The notes beneath the pieces were generated by a model. The model was not told where the DNA came from. It did not search any database and was given only the letters and a program-made list of their open reading frames with translations. From Pelodera strongyloides (Eukaryota; Nematoda; Chromadorea; Rhabditida; Rhabditidae), in NCBI GenBank assembly GCA_036852015.1, contig JAANDG010000248.1:124001-188000 (forward strand): DNA of 64,000 nucleotides, written 5' to 3'. The position numbers were made by a program, and so were the translations under genes. The number at the start of each line of letters is the position of its first letter. The stretch's first letter is position 1. This document shows positions 1 through 11,208 of this stretch, in pieces.

Positions 1-2
1 GA

Positions 3-1871
3 ATGATGTCGGTCCTTCCTCCGGTCATCAAGTTCAGCAACAAGGACTCTGAAAATTTCGACGAGTTTGTTGACTCGGTTCGTCTTCGAATCATGCCTGG
101 TTGTCCGGAAAAATTTAAGCTTGCCCTCTTCCAATCGTATCTTCGTGAAGATGCTCGTAGTGTTTTCGATGTTATCCCGCCTGCAGTTAAGGCTAGAGGT
201 TTTGATGCCGTCATCACCGAGTTCCGCACGCACTTCAGAGGTTCTGTAACGTTGAAGAAATCTGTCTTCCAGAGGGAACTGCTCAGTTTCAGCAAAAAGC
301 CGGGTCAGTCTATTGCCAGTGTGTGCAAAGACATTGAATCATTGGGTCGAAAAGCCTTCCCTGATGATGCCGAATCTGAGACCCGCTCGAATCAGCAATG
401 TGCCACTCTTCTTGAAAATTTGAAAGACCGCCGTGAATTCAGTTGTTATCTTGACTCTTCCGTTTCCGCCGCAGGGGAGATCGCGTCCAACTACTTGAAA
501 GTTAAGGAATTAGCTCTTAGACACGACTCGTATGGCAGCTTGAGAGGCAGCCCCTCCAGCACCAAACTCAACAATTCTCGCCCGGCTCACAGCAACTTTG
601 ACAGAAGAAACAACGGCAACAGCAGCAACGTTGGCCGAAGTTTCGGAAACAACAGCCAGCACAGAAAGTCGAATCGTTTCACCAGAGCGCCCGCTCTCAC
701 TGGTGGTAATGCAGAAAGACTCCCGCTGAACAAAGCGACTACGCATCGGCCAAGTACGAACAGTAGTTTTGCCAAAGGGTCCGCGGACCATATGAAGGAG
801 GTGAAGTGCTATAACTGTGACAAATTTGGTCATTATAGACATCAGTGTCCTCGCCTTCGGAACGAGGAGCTCGTTTCGTCGAAGAATGAAGATTTGGGAG
901 ACTGGTTGCCGCAGTCAGCGCTTCAGCAAGAAGGCTGTCACTGCAAGAAAGCACCGTCTTGCCAGAATAGTGTTTTCGAACTCACTGCCGCGAAGCAGAG
1001 TGAAAATGAAAACAGCGACAGCAGTGCCCGAGGAAAGGAAACTCGTGGTGAAGGAACAGTATTTGTTCTGGATGATACGATCAGACGCACAAGCCGTGCA
1101 ATCGTATCGGTTAATAACTGCTTGCCGCAAGAAAGCCGAGCTGTGGATGCTCGCGGTGAAGGAACAATATCTGTTCCTGATTGTATGATCAGAAGCACCA
1201 GCCGTGCAATCATACAGCTACCGAGTCATTTGCCCGAAAACACGTGCTCTATGCAGGGAGACGATGTTTGTGACTGCAAATGGGTCCGAACTGAAGACGT
1301 TCAGGTTCAGGACGTGGTTGTACAAGAAGGATTCTTGACACCACACAATCAGGTGAAGATGTCGTCAGCATTGGCCAGCTGTATCGAAGAACCTAAGAAT
1401 GAAGTGAGAAGGGTATCTCACTGGGCAGTCCGCGATGCCGATCAGAATAGGCCCTATTCGTTGATCGAGGAACTGCGCCCGATAAAACTGCAGCATGAAG
1501 AAGATCCCTTCAAAGCTGACCAGCTGCGGCTGCGAGGCATGGTTGCCTTTGTGCAATCTGATATTGTGATTGATACAGGCGCATCGATCAGTGTTGTCTC
1601 TGCCGGCTTCCTTCGTTTAGCACACAGTAGCCAAGATGTGTCTGCTAAGATGAAAGCTTATGAGGTAAACTACACGGAGGGTACCCCGGAGCAATACGGT
1701 GTACTCGATGCCTCTCGTAATGTATTAAAGCTTGTCGCCAGATGTTTTCTCCCTGTGCAAATCGATGGTGGTGAAGTTGTCCGTGTGGGCTTTCACGTGG
1801 TTCTACGCGATGAACCCACACTATTGATTGGGATGAACGCTCTGAAGAAAACCGGTGTATATTTTTTCTAA
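3..1871 (+). CDS. Gag-protease polyprotein of the Ty3/gypsy element
   Basis: This 622-residue open frame starts at the window edge. The first Met may be the true start or an internal one. Residues 1-230 have the charged helical character of a retroelement capsid (no motif is decisive). Residues 269-282 form a zinc knuckle with spacing C-x2-C-x4-H-x4-C, expected to bind RNA during packaging. The middle, about residues 340-430, holds two copies of a short repeat (GEGT.V.D..IR.TSRAI). The retropepsin active site IDTGAS lies near residue 523, followed by an LIGMNAL motif close to the end. The frame ends in UAA directly behind a UUUUUUC heptamer, so pol is likely made by -1 frameshifting. Protease is thus in the gag frame. 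Identification as Ty3/gypsy rests mainly on the downstream pol. Confidence 0.85.
   Translation: MMSVLPPVIKFSNKDSENFDEFVDSVRLRIMPGCPEKFKLALFQSYLREDARSVFDVIPPAVKARGFDAVITEFRTHFRGSVTLKKSVFQRELLSFSKKPGQSIASVCKDIESLGRKAFPDDAESETRSNQQCATLLENLKDRREFSCYLDSSVSAAGEIASNYLKVKELALRHDSYGSLRGSPSSTKLNNSRPAHSNFDRRNNGNSSNVGRSFGNNSQHRKSNRFTRAPALTGGNAERLPLNKATTHRPSTNSSFAKGSADHMKEVKCYNCDKFGHYRHQCPRLRNEELVSSKNEDLGDWLPQSALQQEGCHCKKAPSCQNSVFELTAAKQSENENSDSSARGKETRGEGTVFVLDDTIRRTSRAIVSVNNCLPQESRAVDARGEGTISVPDCMIRSTSRAIIQLPSHLPENTCSMQGDDVCDCKWVRTEDVQVQDVVVQEGFLTPHNQVKMSSALASCIEEPKNEVRRVSHWAVRDADQNRPYSLIEELRPIKLQHEEDPFKADQLRLRGMVAFVQSDIVIDTGASISVVSAGFLRLAHSSQDVSAKMKAYEVNYTEGTPEQYGVLDASRNVLKLVARCFLPVQIDGGEVVRVGFHVVLRDEPTLLIGMNALKKTGVYFF
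1862..1868 (+). other. Candidate -1 ribosomal frameshift heptamer UUUUUUC
   Basis: In the gag-protease frame the codons read TAT TTT TTC TAA, so the heptamer fits the X-XXY-YYZ rule exactly and abuts the stop. Shifting back by one gives CTA AAT TGC, which is the open pol frame. This looks programmed rather than mutational. A downstream stimulatory stem was not verified, although the GC-rich stretch CCCGGACGGAGCCGGGC at about 1876-1892 can fold into a hairpin. Confidence 0.7.
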
Positions 1872-4848
1872 ATTGCCCGGACGGAGCCGGGCTTACAGTA
1901 CAAATATCAGCCACAGTACCGCCAGGTACCTCGAAGATTGTCCCTGTCAAAGGTCTCAAAACTAACACCGTTTACTTTCTTGAGCAACAAGAATGGTTGT
2001 CGACGCCAGTTCTGCTCAGAACAGACTCGGAAGGAATAGCCCAGTTGAGAGTGGACAACTTCAACATCGATACGTATGATACGTTACAAATCGATGAAGG
2101 TCATGCATTAAACGTGTCACAAGAATTCGAAACCCTCGAATGGAGTGAGATTTCGGAGCTCATACCGGACTCGCTCATTGAGAAGAAATGTGAAGAATTG
2201 CTGAACCTCAAGCATTCACAAGCCATTCAGGAAAAGGACAGAGAGAAGCTTATCCTGAAGGAACTCACTGATAATGGGATGAAGAGTTCGCCAGAGCTTA
2301 CGTCTCTTGTCAACAAGTTCCAGGATGTCTTTGCCTTAACTGATAGTGAATTGGGTCAAGCCAAGGGATTCTTTCACAAGATCGACACTGGGTCTGCAAG
2401 ACCCATTCGAAAGCGTCCGAGACCAGTGCCACTGCCGATGCAGAAGCAGGTCAAGGAATTGCTCCAACGTATGAAAGAGCAAGGAATCGTACGCAGCAGT
2501 AAGAGTGCATGGGCTTCTCCATGTGTGTTGGTCAGAAAGAAGGATGGTTCCATCCGCCTCTGTGTGGACTTTCGGAAGTTGAATGAGGTCATGCGCCATG
2601 ACGCCCATCCACTGCCGCATATGGACATCACCATTCAAAGCCTGCACGGAAACAAGTTCTCAGCACGTTTGACTTGGTTTCAGGGTTCTGGCAAGTGCCA
2701 ATGGAACCGGGTAGCCAGCCCAAGACTGCTTTCGCTATCATGAATGAACTGCTCGAGTTTTCTGTCATGCCGTACGGATTAGCGAATGCCCCAGCTTCTT
2801 TTCAAAGACTTATGCAACTTGTCTTAGAAGATATTCTAGGCACGAACATCTTTGTGTATATCGATGATCTGGTTGTAGCCACAAGTACTTGGGAAGAACA
2901 CATTGAACAGCTTGACCTTGTTTTCACACGCCTACGCAAGTACGGACTTCGCCTCAAGTCCTCCAAGTGCCACATTGGTCTGACGGAAGTTCGATTCCTA
3001 GGTCACGTTGTCGGTGAAAACGGAGTGAGAGTTGATGAGGAGAAGATCGAAAAGATCAAGAAGTGTCCAAGACCTGCGTCTATCAGCGAACTTCGAACCT
3101 TTCTGGGAATGTGCTCCTATTACAGAAAGTTTGTTCACGGTTTCTCAAAGATTGCAAATCCGCTCTATACGTTGACAAGCTCCACAACAAAGTGGGAATG
3201 GGGAGATGCGCAAGAACGCTCCTTCAACATTTTGAAAAACTCTTTGTGCACCACGCCTGTCCTTGCCCAGCCAGATGTGAATGCTGCTCGTGATGGTTCA
3301 CGTCCATTCTGTGTTTATACCGATGCGTCTAAGCAAGGTATTGGTGGTGTCTTATGCCAAGAAGACAAAGATGGTGTGCTGCACCCGATCTTCTTCATGA
3401 GCAAGAAGCTCAATCAAGCCCAGTCACGATACCATCCAACAGAGCTTGAAGCGTATGCCATCAAAGAAGCGCTCGGAAAGTTCCGCCCGTACACTTATGG
3501 TACGCAGATCTTGGTGCGAACTGACCATCAAGCACTTGTCGCTTTGCTGAAGAGATCTAACTTGTCCGAGCGTACTTTACGATGGGCTCTTGAACTGCAG
3601 GATGAGAATATTGTTATCGAATATGTGAAAGGAAAAGCCAATGGTGTCGCGGATGCCCTTTCGCGTGGACCTGTTGTTCTGGGTGAAGCAGATGCACCAG
3701 ACGACGAAGAACGCCTTGACAGAATTCTTAATGAATTGTCAGTTGTGTGCGTCGATGATGAATGGCAGAAAGCACTGCAAGAAGATGAAGGTTTCAAAGA
3801 GCTGAAGCTCAAGTTGGAACAGGGTCTGCTCGACCAGGAAGCCTCTATTGAAAATGACACCAAAATGCCCGTGAAAGACTTTGTCATCACTGATGGAAAG
3901 CTCTTTTACATTGATATCGATGGTTATCTGAAAAGATGGACTCCGCAAGAGTTCCGTGAAGATGTTTGGAAAACAGCTCACGAATCTGAGATTGGAGGTC
4001 ACGGAAGCGCTGAAGTAAGCCTGAAGAAAGTTGCCAATGAAGTTTACTGGCCTACCATGCGCAAGGACTTTCAGCAATGGTATCGCCAATGCGTGAAGTG
4101 CCTTGTGGGAAACGTGAAGCCTACTTTTGTTCCGCCCTTGCACCCACGAATAACTTCGTCTGCATTTGACACAGTCGGTGTTGATCTTATCGATTTTGGT
4201 CAGCCAACTACCAGAGGAAATCGATATTTGCTTACTATTGTTGACTATTTTACCAAGTTTGCGTATGCTGAAGCTTTGCCTACCAAGCATGCCGACGTAG
4301 TTTCCGCCGCCATAGTAAACTACTTGCTTCGTGAATGTCGAATTCCTCGAGAGATCATGTCAGATCAAGGGACGGAATTCATGAATTCAGTTTTAGACAC
4401 AGCCTGTCAGCACTTGAAGATTGAACGGTCGTACACCAAGGGGTATTCTAAGCGAGAGAATGGCCTTGTCGAGCGTTTCAATCGAAGCATTGAACAGATT
4501 CTCAAGAAGATTGTTGCTGTCGAAACAGAATGGGACAACATGATTCCCTTTGCATTGTTTGCTTATAATGCATCGTACCATTCTTCAATCGGAGATTCTC
4601 CTGCCTTCTTGAATTATGGGCGTGATCCCAAGATGCCTTTCAATGGAATGGCTCGCAATTATGTCAACATTAATATGAATGACCTGCAAACTTACAAAAC
4701 AGAGCTTTTGGCCGGACTTCATGTTGCCCATGAGTCCACATTTGAGAACTTGAAATCAACTGCTGAGCAGATGAAGAAAGAATTCGATGGTCGTCGCAAG
4801 CGACCGTGCAAACCTCCGAGTATAGGGGATAGAGTTGTCCTATTTTGA
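1868..4848 (+). pseudogene. Pol: reverse transcriptase, RNase H and integrase
   Basis: The pol frame opens after the slip site and runs to 2743. It continues in another frame from about 2665 to 4848, so one indel near 2660 breaks the RT between its early motifs and the LVSGFWQ block. Visible motifs: the RT catalytic YIDD at about 2857-2868; RNase H YTDASKQG near 3316; an integrase zinc domain with His pairs before 4020 and CVKC at about 4091; and a DD35E core with D in GVDLIDF (about 4180), D in SDQGTE (about 4365) and E in the ENGLVERF helix. The order RT-RH-IN and these motifs are typical of Ty3/gypsy. The frame ends prematurely in a T-run (4844-4848), where one extra T would explain the shift into the next reading frame. 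Function: cDNA synthesis and integration by an intact relative. Confidence 0.85.
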
Positions 4849-6336
4849 ACCGTCTGAGAAAGCCAAGGCTAGCAATCCTAAAGTGTGCATACCATTTTCG
4901 GGGCCATACCGAGTTGTAGAGGTGGGCAAAACATCGGTTACGTTACGAGATCTTACCAATGACACCAGACCTTGTTTTTCCGTGCAATTGGAACAAGTCA
5001 GGTTGGTTCCTGCGGGAATGAAAGATTTCTCATTGAGTGTGCAAACGGGGAGGCGTGGTAAAATTGTAAAAACCGCTGCTCAGAAGCCATCTGAGATTGT
5101 GCCGGTGAGACGTAGTGAGCGTTTAAGACATAAAGTGGAGTACCTCTTTTTCAGGCCTTTGGATTCTGAGAGCATTTCAAACTTCTCACTGGATACCCGC
5201 TTTCCGGAAGCTGTCACCTATGAGTTGGTCGCACGCTATGGCAACTCCGGGTTTTCGGTAGGAGAAGGCACCCATCACATCCAGGCCCGAACCCTAAGAG
5301 AGCTCGCAGGCCTCTGCGAGGCCCGCCGCCCAGATGCACTATTCGGCCATGTCATCGCCGCTCGCTCGCAGCCATCTTCCGCTTATAACCTCCGCCTTGC
5401 CTTTGAAATTCGCAGCTATCTCGGTGATATTCCGTCTATGAACCTGTTTGAAGATATGCTCCTCTCAAAGCCGGTGCCATCCGCCTCTCCTTATGACTTG
5501 CGCCTATTCTCACAGATTCGTGAACTCAACCGGATGCCAGTTCCGCGACATGTCCAAGAAGCCTATCGAAGCCTGTCCGATCAGTCGCTCTCCAAAGAAG
5601 ACTCCCTGCGGATTGCCAAAATCCAAAAGGAGGAGCATGAACGAAGTCTTCTTAACAGCTCGCGAGTCATTTTGGTTGGAGATAGTATAGCCCGAGGGTT
5701 CGCCATGCACTATTTCCGGTCTATGAAGACGTTTGTCTGTGATACTACCACTCTGGGCCTGCGCAGCCAAGTGGAGACAATCATTCAAAGGGCCTCCCAC
5801 AATATTCGCTGTGAACTTCTCGTTGTTTTAATCCGCTATGAGGACGGTATGCTAGGAGCCTCGGATAAGTTTCAGGAGTATCGCAATATGCTCTTACCCT
5901 GAAGCAAAGGCTGCACAGGGACTCATGCCTAGTTGTCGCGCCGGGCCTACCCACGATTCCCCATGGAAATGAGAACATCCAATACGCAATGAGGTGCTTC
6001 CTCAACTCGCTCGTTGGGCACGGTGGATTACTGGTTCGCCTGAACTCAGTTTTTGTTCCGAACGGCATGGAACCTAAAGTTCGAGCCATGTTCCGCAATG
6101 ACATATGCCATATCCCCGGACGTCGTTTCCTGAAAGATTACACCGAGTTTGTCCTGCCAAGGAGCAACCCAGTGATTGCCAAACTCCGTAGTCAGTTGCC
6201 CACTTCGGACGACGAAGACGACCACGAGCCCCCCTCAAGGAAGCGTGTGCATCAAGAACACTGCTATCGTGCATCCAGCCCCACGAAGTATAACAATCGG
6301 AGCTGGGGCGCTCCTTCAGGAAACAGAGGGAAGTAA
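4835..6336 (+). pseudogene. Integrase GPY/F tail plus SGNH hydrolase-like domain
   Basis: The first part (to about 5000) contains FSGPYRVVEV, the GPY/F module of Ty3/gypsy integrases, so this frame is the continuation of integrase after an indel at about 4846. After an RRSERLR basic motif comes a stretch of some 150 residues with no recognised domain. Then VILVGDSIARG (nt about 5670-5692) matches block I of GDSL/SGNH hydrolases, with the nucleophile Ser in GDS. A stop at 5900-5902 is bypassed by the -1 frame, which is open from at least 5881 to 6336. That frame carries NDICHIPG at 6097-6120, resembling the D-x-x-H block that supplies the catalytic Asp and His. An oxyanion Asn block is not obvious. 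The hydrolase reading is an inference from these spaced motifs. The tail ends in a charged, Ser/Arg-rich stretch. Confidence 0.6.
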
Positions 6337-6341
6337 AGCCC

Positions 6342-7290
6342 TGTCACTAAGTGTAGTGTAGTTGTACCCCTTTCCCAATTTCACAGCATATTTACCGTAG
6401 TTAAATAGTCTCAATATACGGTACTCCAAATACCGTTGGAACTTAAATTTGAATATTCATTATTTTTGTTCTCGAATAGTTCCTTTTCAATTGTGCGCAA
6501 TTGTTTCGCTAGGCAATTGTTTAATTGTTAAGTATTGATCTCTCTCACTCTCCGGTCTCTTAACTCTCTACGTGTATTTTTGAATGCTCAGTTAGGTTCC
6601 CGCTAGAGTTTGAAATCTTCCCGCATTTTCTTTCGAATATGTTTTAGATATCTGTTTAGAGAGTCGGTGTGGTAGTTGGGATGTCTGTCTCGATCCATGC
6701 TTAACTTTTCAGTTTGTTTTATCCATACTCACTTTTACTATGTAACTCTTATTTTAATAAAACGCATGATTATAAACCGTGTTGGTTGAATATTAATTCT
6801 GTTGGGATTCACCCTTGTAAATTATCTTAGCTATTCCGAACTGTTTATTTATATGTCTGTATTACTTCGTGATTCGATATAATTTTGTTGTTGTATGGAA
6901 GTATACATTTTACCTACAGATCAGTCGTCGACCTCTTTCGTAGCGAAGGATACCTGGACCAGGATATTCTAGGCCTACCTGTCTTAATCAAGGTAGAATA
7001 ATAATGATTTCAGAAGTTTACTTGTTTGTTAATATATACGGTTTGGGGTGTCTGGGAAGTCTTCCCCTAGACTCACTAACCCACCCAGGGACCCCTAACG
7101 TATTACTATTTCAATACTCATAGACAAGTTCAAACTTTTCCATATTTTTCATAAAAATGTCGTTAAAACCGTTTTCTTTCCATTACTTTTCGCTTTCTAG
7201 ATGTTAAAACACAATTTGCATGTATTGTATTGTAGGCTAATTTTGACACAAAACTAAGTCTATGGTGCCCCCCCCCCCCCGTTGTGTAAT
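6342..7290 (+). repeat. Probable 3' LTR of the Ty3/gypsy element (limits uncertain)
   Basis: Noncoding sequence follows the last element frame and a purine-rich tract (about 6318-6338). It contains an AATAAA signal at 6756-6761 and a GGGAAGTCTTCCC near-palindrome at about 7058-7070. A TG start near 6342 or 6352 is plausible. Without the 5' LTR neither end can be fixed, and I saw no clear target duplication. Confidence 0.35.
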
Positions 7291-7360
7291 AGTACCCACA
7301 TTTCCATGTAAGTCGCCTCAGGCGGCGTCAGCCGACTGCTTTATATAATAAGAAGCTTAC

Positions 7361-8619
7361 GGTATGTTTTTAATATCCTCAATTTGGGCGACAATGGTAA
7401 AAAGTTGTTCTTGACTATCGTCGTCATAATCCAATGCTTCGAGTTCTTCACGGGAACAGATCACCAATGTCACTTCGTTATCATGGGAGAAATATTCTTT
7501 AATCCCAGTTGTAGGAGCAAGCTAAAAACAAACAACGAATAATGAATATGAAAATGAATATAAATTAGAACAAAAAATCAACTTAGTACTTTGCAATCAA
7601 CTTAGCAGTTGTCCACGATGCGTTTCAAAAACCGGCCTTTATTTCGCTTCAAAGAGTCAGGCTCTCAAAAAATTCTCAAAAAATGTATGTTCCCACACGA
7701 GATGAGAATATTGTTGTTTAATATCAGAGAAAAAAAACCTACTGTTGCAAGTAATACCCCGCTCGCCCAACTGCAATAGAAATAATGTTCTGCCGTATAT
7801 TTCCACACATCCAGGTTGGGGATTTCTTCGTTTCTTTTATTGCAATATACATGCGCAATAAGTTGATTATTCTCAAATTTGTACTCGCAGGACCTGAAAA
7901 GAATCCTAAGGTAAATGACAAACATGTGGGACTTTTTTTTTCGACAAACTGTCATTTCGTAGTTCGCAGTAAGAGAGAACACGGAGCATTAGCTCCCTTT
8001 CTACAGGTTGCTCCGGCTCCGGGAAATATTGATTAAGTTGCGTCGGAAAAAGTATAATACATGCCCATTCAGTGCCGGTAATTAAAAAAAGCAGACTGCT
8101 TACGTAAACTACATCGAGCTCTATGTTTACAGACCGTAAGCTTGCAATGAAGGTAATAACTATGGGTGGCGTCGTCTCAAAGCTCTGGCGTAACAGCTAC
8201 AAAACTGCTTCCGCAAACAATTTGAAAAAATAAATAAAACGTTTGCATGTTTTTTTCTTGTTGCCAGACTTCGTATAAACCTTTTTGCGCTTCAAAAGCG
8301 TGCACTTTTTATTAAAGGGTGGCACAATACGGTTTCAAAGTGAGCATATGACTATTTCCGCAGAGGCTCTGAGCATAAATAGTGAAAAAAAAGACGATCA
8401 TATGTTATGCAGTTTACTACGGAGCATTGTGTAAGTGTAGTCAGCTACGAGTGGTACTCTAGTTTATAGTACCAGAAGGTGGTACTATAAAAAATTTTAA
8501 TTTGTTAATGGATACCATATTGCGCCTTTGCATTCCACTTCGTTTGTCCATATTCCCACTCCGTTTTCGGTGTCCACTGCTATCATCAGTTCTAATTTAA
8601 CGGCATCGTCGGCGGACAT
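7361..8619 (-). CDS. K0: N-terminal exons of a kinase-family gene, split by the retrotransposon
   Basis: Three minus-strand exons (8619-8516, 7893-7743, 7521-7361) match exons 1-3 of the plus-strand kinase array in order, phase and nearly in length (104/151/161 nt versus 98/151/164 in K1). The start MSADDAVKLE is preceded by TTTAG-TAATT, the same acceptor context as K1 and K2. Conserved landmarks are ENGVGIW in exon 1, WSCEYKFE and CNKRNEEIPNLDVWKY across exons 1-2, and IVAQIEDIKNIP before the donor GTAAGC. Sequence divergence is much higher than among K1-K4, so K0 is an older paralogue in inverted orientation. Exon 4 onward (the kinase domain) is not in the 3' flank. Instead the Ty3/gypsy element begins within about 70-1000 bases, so the rest may lie left of the window or be lost. 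I infer insertion in intron 3. Whether K0 is still expressed is unknown. Confidence 0.75.
7606..7652. repeat. Family A inverted-repeat element, one end only
   Basis: A degenerate end with CACGATGCGTTTCAAAAACC and TATTTCGCTT, matching the right terminus of the family A elements. It lies in intron 2 of K0. Confidence 0.5.
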
Positions 8620-8626
8620 AATTACT

Positions 8627-9004
8627 AAATGATCGTGCAATTATGTATATGTATCACCAAGTTGCCAAGTTGCCAATGAGTTACCAAGAAAAAACAACAA
8701 GAGCAGATATAGGAGTTTCACAGAAAGTCATGCGATGTGTCGCTGTGAAAAAAAGGGTCCGACATAGCTGGGCTTCGGTGTACTATTCCATCTCAATGTG
8801 TCCGCTAAACATGCACGGAAGCGAGACCGCAACGAAACTGATGTACACAGGAAAACGAAATAAATGCCGAAAGCACAGACCATTAGGTGACCAGTTGACG
8901 ACGGTTTTCGATGAAACTTGGTCACCAGATGGTCACGAAGTGGTCAACAAACGGGATGGCCCACAAAAAACATTGGCTTTGAACATCAGTCAGCTTGCAA
9001 AGGC
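8627..9004. other. Upstream flank of K0, no gene recognised
   Basis: A plus-strand open frame crosses this stretch but shows no family motif and no conserved splice pattern. On the minus strand this is the 5' flank of K0. Confidence 0.4.
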
Positions 9005-9226
9005 GGGATCAGGATGCACTTTTCCAAATATCCGAAAGGAAAATTTGCAAATTTCCCGTTCTGGATGGACATTTCCGAAAGGTTCTTAAGCTTGGAGAAA
9101 GCTCACAATACAGTATGAATTAGCATGCAAAAAGACCATGCAATTTCTTTTTAACGAAAATATCAATCCCGAACGGGAAAGTTGCATGTTTTCCTTTCGA
9201 AAAGTGCTTCCGAACGCGTCCTATGA
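9005..9226. repeat. Family G inverted-repeat element, diverged copy
   Basis: The arms contain GGAAAATTTGCAAATTTCCCG and, inverted, TTGCATGTTTTCCTTTCG, with GCTTGGAGAAAGC and ACAGTATGAATTAGCATG inside. These match the better-preserved element at 28635-28890 in the PP2A gene. No coding content. Confidence 0.6.
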
Positions 9227-9781
9227 AAAACAGCTCTTCACAGGCGAGGCAAAAAAAAATTTTGAAACAGGAGAGTGAATCTCCATCAGAATCGATACCA
9301 AGGTTTGCGCAATATAAATCAGAAAAATATTCAATTTCTAAAATGAGATAATGAAGCAGCCACCTCACAAACATTGTGAACAAGAATGACTCAACTATCT
9401 GATAAGCAAAAATAAAAATTGCCAAAAAAGCGAAGCGGGATCTAAAACTAAAGAAAATTGGAATTTTGTCATGTGAATTTGTGTCTTGTTACTGTGTATC
9501 ACATTGTAGGTGCGGAATTTTCCTCGTGTTTATAGCAAGATCTTATTATGGTCCGAGTTTTTTTTTTCGGATTTCACGCCGTGACCGGAGTTATTTTTTT
9601 TAATACGCTCGGAAAAAAACTTGATTATGCTCTAAAAAGACTAGGATAGTATCGAAGTTTTTTGGAGTATTGTCGGGTTTGTTATCAGTGCGAAAACGGT
9701 ATGTCGGAGCTTTTTTGGTGTTTCGATTTCCTGTGAGCTATCAAAACAGAAAAACAACCTCAAAAAATGCGGTGAAAATAC

Positions 9782-9971
9782 TTAAAGCGAAACATCGGCC
9801 GGTTTTTGAAATACATCATGGACAACTGAATTCTTACGGGTTCATGCTAATTTACTCGATTTTAGCTCGATTTTTTTATTCTAATTCATGCTCATTTGCA
9901 TGAGAAGCCGCTTAAGAACGCTGGCGGCTGCTGGTGTAAAAACCGGCCAGTATTTGAGCATTTCGCTTTAA
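9782..9971. repeat. Family A MITE, TTAA-flanked
   Basis: The terminal inverted repeats begin TTAAAGCGAAA and end ATTTCGCTTTAA. The interior has the family landmarks TTTTTGAAA, GACAACTGAATTCTTACG, AGCTCGATTTTTT and CATTTGCATG. It is noncoding and about 190 bp long. Confidence 0.75.
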
Positions 9972-11208
9972 AACAATGTGCGGGGAAATCCACTTGGACT
10001 CCTGGATTTCATTTTGAGTCCTTTATATGTGGTGTATGATCAGTGAGATAAGTCTCGAGAAAACGAAAAATTGTTTTAACTGTCATAGAGCACACGGCTT
10101 CCCGAGAAAATTGGCCTCCGGGAAGTTTAAAGGCCAGTTCGTCCGGCTTCAGAAATGAACCGGACCCCGGTGCACCGTTTCTGCGGATTCGGTTGATATA
10201 ACCCGGTACACTTTATCTTTATCTTTTAGACCACACAGGTACCAAAAAAGAAGTAAATAAGTAAATTCTCAGCGAGTTTACCATTCTGATGCCACGAACA
10301 TCTGACTGAAATAGCGGAAAGGTCGGATGATGCGCTCAATGAAAAACTTCTGACATGGTGCCCCGCACTTGTCATACAGAGATGGAATTAAAATCATCGA
10401 ACGCTAAGTTACCCTAAAGTGAGACTATTCCAGGAAACAAGCTAGAAACAAACTTGTAATGCACAGGCCTAGCCACAATAAAAAAGGATATATGGAAAGA
10501 GAAAAAGTTAAAAATAAACTTAATATCAAAAATTCTACAGAAATAAAAATAAAAATTAAACGATAAACTCCGCAGCAAGGAGTAATAGTTGAAGCGGATA
10601 ATTAATGTTTATTAATCAACAATCAATTTTTTGAATCAAAGATAGAGACAAATTCGAATCACCACCAAAGAAAACAGAAGAAAACAACTAGAAAACAAAG
10701 CGTAACACACCTCTCTGATAAGAACAAAGAACATCAGTACAATTGAGGTAAACATGTCGTAATGCGGGACCTAATTTTTGAGTTTTGACTCATACACGTA
10801 AAAATTCAAGTTAGATCTATTTTATTTGTAGATAAACAAACACAGTGTGAACCTGTGTACCTGTGAACAAACTAAAATGATTTGTAAAAAAAAGGAAACC
10901 GCTAAAAAGTGCACTTTTATCAAGAAAGTTCAGTGTTTGTAAACAAATTTGCGTGGAGTGAAGAAAAAAACGCGATATTTTTGCTGTGCCAAACGGCAGA
11001 GGGAGAAAATGCGCAAATAAAATAGTGTGTGCGGAAAGGAGATCGCAGGCGCCGAATGGTTTGATCAAAAATTCGATGAAACGAGAGGCGACCTCCAGTA
11101 CACTAATTTATATTGAAGCGGAAACTAAGTGATCCTTTACTTTGAACTGCAGATGTCGATCAGTTTGGTGACCGAAACCTGTCGATTACAGTGCTCAAGC
11201 CAGTGTAT
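9972..11208. other. Gene-poor stretch with a block shared with the kinase array
   Basis: No gene was recognised. The part at about 10930-11095, read on the minus strand, resembles 32255-32400 (upstream of K1) and 42705-42850. Shared words include TTTCATCGAAT and GCGCCTGCGATCTCC. It lies about 2.4 kb upstream of the K0 start, so it is either a conserved upstream region or duplicated flank. Confidence 0.5.

Larger units (their letters stand above)
1..7350 (+). mobile_element. Ty3/gypsy-type LTR retrotransposon, 3' part
   Basis: Gag with a CCHC knuckle, aspartic protease, reverse transcriptase, RNase H and integrase follow in the order typical of Ty3/gypsy elements. An integrase GPY/F module and an extra C-terminal domain come next. 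The 5' LTR lies left of the window, so the left limit is unknown. The right limit, somewhere between 6.35 and 7.35 kb, is an estimate because no second LTR is available for comparison. A purine-rich tract ends near 6338 and could be the plus-strand primer. The copy carries single-base disruptions near 2660, 4846 and 5880, so it is probably inactive. It lies antisense to, and downstream of, exon 3 of the minus-strand K0 gene, which is therefore split by it. Confidence 0.9.

Noticed and set aside
8643..9089. 148-codon plus-strand frame
   Set aside because: No family motif, partly within a family G element, and antisense to the K0 upstream region.
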